Shown here: positions 6,234-10,636 of the stretch, piece after piece
Position numbering within the stretch: the stretch's first letter is position 1
How the letters are laid out: each line of letters opens with the position of its first letter
Assembly (NCBI GenBank): GCA_002313795.1
Contig: DCCL01000025.1
Span: forward strand, 2,097-12,732
DNA: 10,636 bases
Direction of reading: 5' to 3'
Origin: Faecalibacterium prausnitzii
GTDB taxonomy: Bacteria; Bacillota; Clostridia; Oscillospirales; Ruminococcaceae
Notes under the pieces: model-generated
What the model saw: only the letters and a program-made list of their open reading frames with translations
Database searches by the model: none
What the model was told of the DNA's origin: nothing
Translations under genes and position numbers: made by a program

Positions 6234-6860
6234 ATGACCCCTATGATCGTTGAGCATCCGCTGCTGCAGCACAAGATCAGCCTGCTGCGCAATAAGCAGA
6301 CCGGTACCAAGGAGTTCCGTGACCTCGTGGGCGAGATCGCCACTCTGCTGTGCTATGAGGCTACCCGTGACCTGCCTCTGGAAGAGGTGGAGATCGAGAC
6401 TCCCATCACCATGGCAAAGACCAAAGTGCTGGCAGGCCGTAAGCTGGCTCTGGTGCCCATCCTCCGCGCAGGCATGGGTATGTTGGACGGTATGCTGACT
6501 CTGCTGCCCGCTGCAAAGGTCGGCTTCATTGGCCTGTACCGCGACGAGACGACCCTGCAGCCTGTGGAGTACTTCTGCAAGCTGCCGCAGGATATCGCGG
6601 AGCGTGATGTTCTGGTGCTGGATCCCATGCTGGCTACCGGCGGCAGCGCCATCGACGCCATCACCCAGATCAAGAAGCACGGTGCAAAGCGCATCAAGTT
6701 CATCGGCCTCATCGGCGCGCCGGAAGGCATCAAGGCCCTGCACGAGGCACACCCGGATGTGGATATCTATCTGGGCGCACAGGATGACCACCTGAATGAA
6801 AACGGTTATATCGTCCCCGGTCTGGGCGATGCAGGCGACCGTATCTACGGCACCAAGTAA
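6234..6860 (+). CDS. upp: Uracil phosphoribosyltransferase
   Basis: Cytoplasmic type I phosphoribosyltransferase of 208 residues, the typical size, converting uracil and PRPP to UMP in pyrimidine salvage. The PRPP loop is [12 protein letters not shown] (Asp130 to Ala141). The C-terminal segment [14 protein letters not shown] is the characteristic uracil-binding end. An internal [15 protein letters not shown]-terminus and the [11 protein letters not shown] segment also match Upp. AAGGAGAG (6219-6226) lies about 7 nt before the ATG. A 46-nt AT-rich gap separates it from rpiB; no convincing promoter is seen there, so co-transcription with the tsaE-tsaB-rpiB group is plausible. RpiB supplies the ribose 5-phosphate from which PRPP is made. 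Confidence 0.97.
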   Translation: MTPMIVEHPLLQHKISLLRNKQTGTKEFRDLVGEIATLLCYEATRDLPLEEVEIETPITMAKTKVLAGRKLALVPILRAGMGMLDGMLTLLPAAKVGFIGLYRDETTLQPVEYFCKLPQDIAERDVLVLDPMLATGGSAIDAITQIKKHGAKRIKFIGLIGAPEGIKALHEAHPDVDIYLGAQDDHLNENGYIVPGLGDAGDRIYGTK

Positions 6861-6875
6861 AAGCTGAACAAAGAA

Positions 6876-6915
6876 AAGGCTGAGCATCTGCCAAAAAGCA
6901 AATGCTCAGCTTTTT
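6876..6915 (+). terminator. Rho-independent terminator of upp
   Basis: GCTGAGCAT (6879-6887) pairs perfectly with ATGCTCAGC (6902-6910). The loop can add a short TGC/GCA helix, the flanking A and T tracts extend the stem, and five T end at 6915. Confidence 0.9.
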
Positions 6916-6933
6916 GTGATTTTGGCGCAGTTT

Positions 6934-7000
6934 ATCGCAAATCAAAAAATGAGTGCAACATCAGAACTGCATCTTTGCGATATGCAGCTTGCGGATGTTG
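6934..7000. promoter_or_regulatory. Nested inverted repeats upstream of the PTS gene
   Basis: CAACATC (6956-6962) with GATGTTG (6994-7000), and inside it CTGCAT (6967-6972) with ATGCAG (6982-6987), form a two-helix hairpin. Its loop contains TTTGCGAT (6974-6981), the exact complement of ATCGCAAA at 6934-6941 just upstream. This could be a protein-binding site or a structured RNA with a pseudoknot. No clear match to the BglG/LicT antiterminator target is seen and no terminator follows before the gene, so the role is unassigned. Confidence 0.4.
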
Positions 7001-7002
7001 TT

Positions 7003-7031
7003 TGTGCGTTAAAAATGCAAACTGCTATAAA
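7003..7031 (+). promoter_or_regulatory. Weak candidate promoter of the PTS gene
   Basis: TTGTGC, about 18 nt, then TATAAA before 7031. Only three bases of the upstream box match consensus. It is the best arrangement I can see in the AT-rich gap between the upp terminator and the PTS start. If correct, the nested inverted repeats at 6934-7000 lie upstream of it and would act as DNA sites. Confidence 0.25.
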
Positions 7032-7091
7032 AAGTTGAATTGCTATAGCGGGAGCGCCGGAGAAGCACAGAAGAAAGGACGAAAATTATCA

Positions 7092-8981
7092 ATGGCAATG
7101 TACGATGCTCTTGCACGATCGATTTTGAAAAATATCGGTGGTGCATCTAACATCGACTCGCTTACCCACTGCATCACACGTCTGCGTGTTGTGGTGAAGG
7201 ATGATTCCAAAGTGCGGGTCGATGGTCTGAATGCGATAGAGGGAGTCGCAGGCACCCTGAAAAGCTATGGCCAGTATATGATCATTATCGGCACGAATGT
7301 GCCGGATGTTTACGATGCTGTTTGTAAAGCCGCCGGAATCAAAACCGTGAACGATGCCGGGACGCAGAAGGAAAACCATGTGAAGCAGACACTGTTCCAG
7401 CGTTTTGTAGGATTGATGACCTATGTCTTTGCGCCGTTTTTTGGCGTCATCGCAGCCTGCGGTATGTTGAAAGGCCTCTTGTCGCTGCTGGTCATGCTGG
7501 GGACGCTGGACGCTGCGGGCAGCACTTATAATATCCTTTATTCTCTGGCAGACAGCTTCTTCTACTACATGCCCATCCTTCTTGCTTACACAGCGTCCAA
7601 GCGGTTCGGACTTCCTGTGCCGGAAGGCCTTGTCATCGGCGCGGGGATGCTCTATCCGAATCTGCTGGCTTCCTCTGCTGCAGTACACGACAGCCTGCTG
7701 AGCATCCCGGTCATCATGCCTCCAGGAGACAGCTACGCTTCTACCGCTATCCCCATTGTTGCAGCAGTGGCTTTTGCGGCGTGGTTCGAGCGGAAATACG
7801 AAAAGTATGTTCCCGATGGCATCAAGCCATTCGCGGTGCCTCTTATCACCTGCCCGATAACATTCATGCTCACGCTCTGGGTCATTGGCCCGGTCACGGC
7901 TGGCGTTACGAATGTGCTGGCGTTCCTGCTGAACCGTCTGGAAAGTATGAGCCATATCGTATTCAGCGGCCTGCTGGGAGCGATTTGGCAGCTTGTACTT
8001 ATGGTGGGCCTGCATTGGGCGGTCCTGCCGCTGATCATCACCAACCTTTCCACGGTGGGTTACGACACCACGCTTTCCAGCACGTTTGGCTGCAACTTTG
8101 CCCAGATCGGTGCGGCTCTTGCAGTCATGGCCCGGACAAAAGACCGTGACACGAAGAAGATCTGCGGCTCTTCCGTTCTACCTGCGGCAGTGGGCGTTAT
8201 CGAACCGGCACTCTACGGTGTTTCCCTGAGACGCCGGACGGTGTTCATCATCACCTGTGTCGTCAGCAGTATCACAGGTATCGGCATGAATCTCACGGGG
8301 CTGCGCGCCTATCGTTTTGCGGGCTTCGGTGTCTTTGGCTATGCAGCTTATGCGGACCCGACGATGAACGATTCCCGCGGCATGATGCTGGCGATCCTCT
8401 GGTCACTCTTTGCGCTGGTGCTCAGCTTTGCGCTGGTGTGGCTCTTCTATAAAGAAGACACGGGAAAAAAGAATGCAAAAGAGAACGTGCCGGAACAGAC
8501 GGAAGCGCCGACCCAAAAGACAGAAGCCATGGTCAAAGTCCCTCTGGACGGTACACTTCTGAGCATCCAGAAAATGGATGACCCGGTCTTTTCTAATGAG
8601 ACTTTGGGAAAGGGCTGCGCCATTGAGCCTACAGGCGATAAGGTGACGGCACCATTCGACGGAGTGATCGACCTTGTGGCAGATACGAAGCACGCTGTGG
8701 GCCTGACCAGTGTGGATGGCATACAGCTCCTCATTCATGTGGGCATCGATACAGTGGCACTGAATGGCAAAGGCTTCGAACCCAAGGTCTCGGTCGGGCA
8801 GAAGGTGAAGCAGGGCGATGAACTTCTGCGGTTCGACCGCAGCGTCATCACTGATGCAGGCTATAAAGCTACGACGGCTGTTGTCGTATTGAATACAGAT
8901 GACTACAGTGATGTCCGCCTTGCAGAAAAAGAGGGCACAGTGGTGTCCCGGAATCAGAACGTCCTTGAAATTCTTCCGTAA
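7092..8981 (+). CDS. Beta-glucoside-type PTS permease, EIIBCA
   Basis: Inner-membrane protein of 629 residues that imports and phosphorylates a sugar using phosphate from HPr. Domain order matches BglF/BglP. EIIB (about 1-85) has the phosphorylated Cys27 in LTHCITRLRV. EIIC (about 105-460) is polytopic, with GMLKGLL, TYNILYSLADSFFYYMP and the sugar-site segment EPALYGV (Glu371). EIIA (about 490-629) is glucose-type, with His534 (TKHAVGL) and the active His549 in LLIHVGIDTVALNGKGF. The ATG at 7092 starts MAMYDALARSILKNIGG, as in the family, with AAAGGA 12 nt upstream. An upstream in-frame extension to 6975 is Cys-rich, unlike the family, and not credible. The specificity is probably a beta-glucoside; sucrose or trehalose cannot be excluded. 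The usual partners (phospho-beta-glucosidase, BglG/LicT antiterminator) are not in this window. Confidence 0.93.
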   Translation: MAMYDALARSILKNIGGASNIDSLTHCITRLRVVVKDDSKVRVDGLNAIEGVAGTLKSYGQYMIIIGTNVPDVYDAVCKAAGIKTVNDAGTQKENHVKQTLFQRFVGLMTYVFAPFFGVIAACGMLKGLLSLLVMLGTLDAAGSTYNILYSLADSFFYYMPILLAYTASKRFGLPVPEGLVIGAGMLYPNLLASSAAVHDSLLSIPVIMPPGDSYASTAIPIVAAVAFAAWFERKYEKYVPDGIKPFAVPLITCPITFMLTLWVIGPVTAGVTNVLAFLLNRLESMSHIVFSGLLGAIWQLVLMVGLHWAVLPLIITNLSTVGYDTTLSSTFGCNFAQIGAALAVMARTKDRDTKKICGSSVLPAAVGVIEPALYGVSLRRRTVFIITCVVSSITGIGMNLTGLRAYRFAGFGVFGYAAYADPTMNDSRGMMLAILWSLFALVLSFALVWLFYKEDTGKKNAKENVPEQTEAPTQKTEAMVKVPLDGTLLSIQKMDDPVFSNETLGKGCAIEPTGDKVTAPFDGVIDLVADTKHAVGLTSVDGIQLLIHVGIDTVALNGKGFEPKVSVGQKVKQGDELLRFDRSVITDAGYKATTAVVVLNTDDYSDVRLAEKEGTVVSRNQNVLEILP

Positions 8982-9044
8982 GGAGGAACGGCTGCAAAAT
9001 AAAAATGCGATAGCAGCTTGTGCAAAGAAATAGCGCAAAATCAG

Positions 9045-9096
9045 AAACCCGGAACCCTTTTTGAGCCATTCTGGCCCTGAAAAGGTCCCGGGTTTT
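9045..9096. terminator. Hairpin terminator between convergent PTS and coaBC genes
   Basis: AAACCCGG (9045-9052) pairs with CCGGGTTT (9088-9095), with further pairing inside (ACC/GGT and T4/A4) around a loop that can form GCC/GGC. A short T-run ends at 9096. On the minus strand the same stem is followed by a T-rich stretch, so it can serve both genes. A second hairpin (9075-9083 with 9107-9115) overlaps its right half and cannot form at the same time. Confidence 0.65.
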
Positions 9097-9144
9097 GTGT
9101 GTTGATTTTTCAGGGAGCTGTTTTGCGGCCCTCATTTTTTCGGA

Positions 9145-10338
9145 TCATTTTCTTCTCTTCAGGATCTCATCCAGAATGGCATCTGCCACGTCGTCCTTGC
9201 TCATGAGGGGCAGTTCCCGGGCCCCATCCGGGGTGATGAAGGTGACGACATTGGTATCCACGCCGAAGCCGGCACCGGCCACCTTGAGATTGTTGGCCAC
9301 CACCATGTCGAGGTTCTTCTTGGTGAGCTTGGCCGAGGAATTTGCCAGCATATCACGGGTCTCCATGGAGAAGCCGCAGAGGAACTGACCCTTTTTCCGG
9401 GGGCCGATGGTGCCAAGAATGTCCGGCGTCCGCTCCACGGCGATGGACAGGTCGCCGTCCTTTTTCTTGATCTTGTCGTCGGCCACCGTGGCAGGGCGGT
9501 AATCGGCCACCGCAGCAGCCATCACCAGAACATCCATCGCATCGAAACGGCTGGTCACGGCCTCATACATCTGCTGGGCTGTGGTGATGGGTACATCCTC
9601 GGCAAAGCGCACCGGCTGCAGGGCCGTGGGGCCGTGGATGAGGGTGACTTCTGCCCCCCGCAGGACAGCGGCACGGGCCACGGCATAGCCCATCTTGCCG
9701 GTGGAATGGTTGGTCAGATAGCGCACCGGGTCGAGAGGCTCCTGAGTGGGACCTGCCGTCACGGCGATGCGCAGCCCGGCAAGGTCTTTGGGCTTGGCGA
9801 TGGTGCGGCAGATGTAGTCCAGCAGGACTTCTTCTTTCGGCAGGCGTCCGCTCCCCACATCCTTGCAGGCCAGCACGCCGCTCTCCGAGGGGATGACGGT
9901 GAAACCGTATTTCTCCAGCGTGGCGATGTTATCCTGGGTGATGGGGTTTTCCAGCATCCCGGTGTTCATGGCAGGGGAGACGAGTTTGGGACACTTCGCA
10001 GCCAGCACCACCGTGGTGAGCATATCGTCGGCAATGCCGTGGGCCATCTTGGCGATGACGTTGGCAGTGGCCGGAGCCACCAGAATGACATCGGCTTTCT
10101 TGGCCAGCGAGATATGGGTGACTTCAAACTTGAAATCCCGGTCGAAGGTGTCCACCATGCACTTGTGGCCCGTCAGGGTCTCGAACACGAGAGGAGTGAT
10201 GAACTGGGTGGCGTTCTTGGTCATGATGACCTCGACATCGGCCCCCAGCTTGCGCAGTGCACTGGCCACATTGGCCATTTTATAGGCGGCGATGCCGCCG
10301 GTAACGCCCAGAAGGACGCATTTGCCTTTCAGATCCAT
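9145..10338 (-). CDS. coaBC: Bifunctional phosphopantothenoylcysteine decarboxylase / phosphopantothenate-cysteine ligase
   Basis: Cytoplasmic enzyme of 397 residues catalysing two successive steps of coenzyme A synthesis: joining cysteine to 4'-phosphopantothenate (CoaB), then decarboxylation to phosphopantetheine (CoaC, FMN-dependent). The N-terminal CoaC half shows GVTGGIAAYK, His75 in VTHISLAK, PAMNTGML with Asn125, and the lid Cys158 in GVLACKDVGSGR. The CoaB half (from about 188) has TAGPTQEPLDPVRYLTN with Asn210, AAAVADYRP and Lys289 in ADDKIKKK. These fall at the same residue numbers as the published catalytic residues of the E. coli enzyme as I recall them. PAMN-x-x-M-L replaces the more common Trp/Tyr at the end of that motif. 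AGGAGG (10347-10352) is 8 nt before the ATG. It is divergent from coaX, the first enzyme of the pathway. Confidence 0.97.
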   Translation of the reverse strand: MDLKGKCVLLGVTGGIAAYKMANVASALRKLGADVEVIMTKNATQFITPLVFETLTGHKCMVDTFDRDFKFEVTHISLAKKADVILVAPATANVIAKMAHGIADDMLTTVVLAAKCPKLVSPAMNTGMLENPITQDNIATLEKYGFTVIPSESGVLACKDVGSGRLPKEEVLLDYICRTIAKPKDLAGLRIAVTAGPTQEPLDPVRYLTNHSTGKMGYAVARAAVLRGAEVTLIHGPTALQPVRFAEDVPITTAQQMYEAVTSRFDAMDVLVMAAAVADYRPATVADDKIKKKDGDLSIAVERTPDILGTIGPRKKGQFLCGFSMETRDMLANSSAKLTKKNLDMVVANNLKVAGAGFGVDTNVVTFITPDGARELPLMSKDDVADAILDEILKRRK

Positions 10339-10365
10339 CCGAAATACCTCCTATAAATTAAGTAT

Positions 10366-10394
10366 AGTATAATGCAAAACGGCCCGCAGTACAA
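10366..10394 (-). promoter_or_regulatory. Promoter of coaBC
   Basis: Minus strand TTGTAC (10394-10389), 17 nt, TATACT (10371-10366), with a second overlapping TATACT five bases further on. The leader is short and leads directly to AGGAGG. The -10 box matches 5 of 6 and spacing is ideal; the -35 box matches 3 of 6. Confidence 0.55.
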
Positions 10395-10412
10395 CAAAAT
10401 CTTTGGTTGGGG

Positions 10413-10441
10413 TTGTATCTTGGCCCAAAATGCGGTAAAAT
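10413..10441 (+). promoter_or_regulatory. Candidate promoter of coaX
   Basis: TTGTAT (10413-10418), 17 nt, TAAAAT (10436-10441). The predicted start, near 10448, gives a leader of about 115 nt that contains the inverted repeats at 10460-10499. It lies only about 20 bp from the divergent coaBC promoter, so one regulator could act on both. Confidence 0.45.
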
Positions 10442-10459
10442 ACAGCTTGACTTATAAAA

Positions 10460-10499
10460 CGGACCGGCCCTTTGATGCAGCGGCAGCGCTGCCGGTCTG
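10460..10499 (+). promoter_or_regulatory. Inverted repeat and perfect 14-bp palindrome in the coaX leader
   Basis: CGGACCGGC (10460-10468) pairs with GCCGGTCTG (10491-10499), one G-U pair being valid only in the plus-strand RNA. Overlapping the right arm is the perfect palindrome CGGCAGCGCTGCCG (10481-10494). The two structures compete for the same bases. It could be an operator for a dimeric regulator or a structured leader; nothing identifies the ligand or protein. Confidence 0.4.
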
Positions 10500-10562
10500 G
10501 ATATCGCAGATATGCCGCGTTGAATCGCGATAAAAACGACGACCCCAATGAGGAACTGAATT

Positions 10563-10636
10563 ATGATCTTAGCCATTGATATAGGCAACACCACCGTCGC
10601 CCTTGGGGGCATCCGGGACGGACGTGTATGCTTTGT
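10563..10636 (+). CDS. coaX: Type III pantothenate kinase, N-terminal fragment (runs off window)
   Basis: The frame opens with ATG at 10563, 8 nt after GAGGA (10550-10554), and stays open to the window end. It encodes MILAIDIGNTTVALGGIRDG and a few more residues. The DIGNT motif close to the N-terminus is the phosphate-binding loop of CoaX-type (ASKHA fold) pantothenate kinases, which phosphorylate pantothenate in the first step of CoA synthesis. Position next to and divergent from coaBC strengthens the call. Only 24 residues are visible, so the rest of the gene and its integrity cannot be judged. Confidence 0.88.
   Translation, partial: MILAIDIGNTTVALGGIRDGRVCF

Noticed and set aside
6975..7091. 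39-residue N-terminal extension of the PTS permease
   Set aside because: It is Cys-rich and unlike any EIIB N-terminus, and it reads through the structured leader. The ATG at 7092 begins exactly where the EIIB family begins.
9634..10356. Plus-strand open frame opposite coaBC
   Set aside because: It is antisense to a fully supported CoaBC with all catalytic residues in place; no family resemblance.
10351..10612. Minus-strand open frames of 65 and 84 codons between coaBC and coaX
   Set aside because: They overlap the coaX start and the divergent promoters, have no Shine-Dalgarno in good position, and show no motif.

Overview
The window is about 10.6 kb of compact, GC-rich bacterial chromosome with Shine-Dalgarno leaders, hairpin/T-run terminators, occasional TTG starts and short intergenic gaps. 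Gene content (type III pantothenate kinase, fused CoaBC, TsaE/TsaB, an orphan SEDS protein, RpiB, a three-domain PTS permease) and codon bias suggest a GC-rich gut clostridium of the Oscillospiraceae, for example a Faecalibacterium relative. This taxonomic guess is inference; there is no rRNA in the window.

Left part (1-3097). The tail of a small hydrophobic protein on the + strand ends at 100 and runs into a strong hairpin terminator. Two minus-strand genes follow. One encodes a membrane-anchored Ntn hydrolase of the choloylglycine hydrolase/acyl-amide hydrolase superfamily (244-1443). The other encodes a RodA/FtsW-type SEDS peptidoglycan polymerase (1591-2808), with its own terminator between the two. 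A divergent promoter region (about 2809-3097) separates rodA from the next gene.

Middle (3098-6915). A secreted caspase-like (clan CD; gingipain C25/CHAT-like) protein is driven by a near-consensus promoter and closed by a terminator. A second promoter overlaps that terminator and leads, through a hairpin leader, into a tightly overlapping set: tsaE, tsaB (ATGA overlap) and rpiB (TAATG overlap). Then comes upp with its own Shine-Dalgarno and terminator. TsaE and TsaB act in tRNA t6A modification. RpiB makes ribose 5-phosphate, the precursor of the PRPP that Upp consumes in uracil salvage.

Right part (6916-10636). An AT-richer leader with nested inverted repeats precedes a beta-glucoside-type PTS permease (EIIB-EIIC-EIIA). 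No glycosidase or antiterminator gene is next to it, but an unused ribosome-binding sequence sits at its stop codon. It converges on coaBC (minus strand), with overlapping hairpins between the two. coaBC is divergent from coaX (type III pantothenate kinase), which is cut off by the window end. The two together encode three steps of CoA synthesis: pantothenate kinase, PPC synthetase and PPC decarboxylase.

No RNA genes, CRISPR arrays, insertion sequences or complete mobile elements were seen. No clearly new multi-gene system is evident. The most interesting items are the two envelope/secreted hydrolase-like proteins and several structured intergenic regions.
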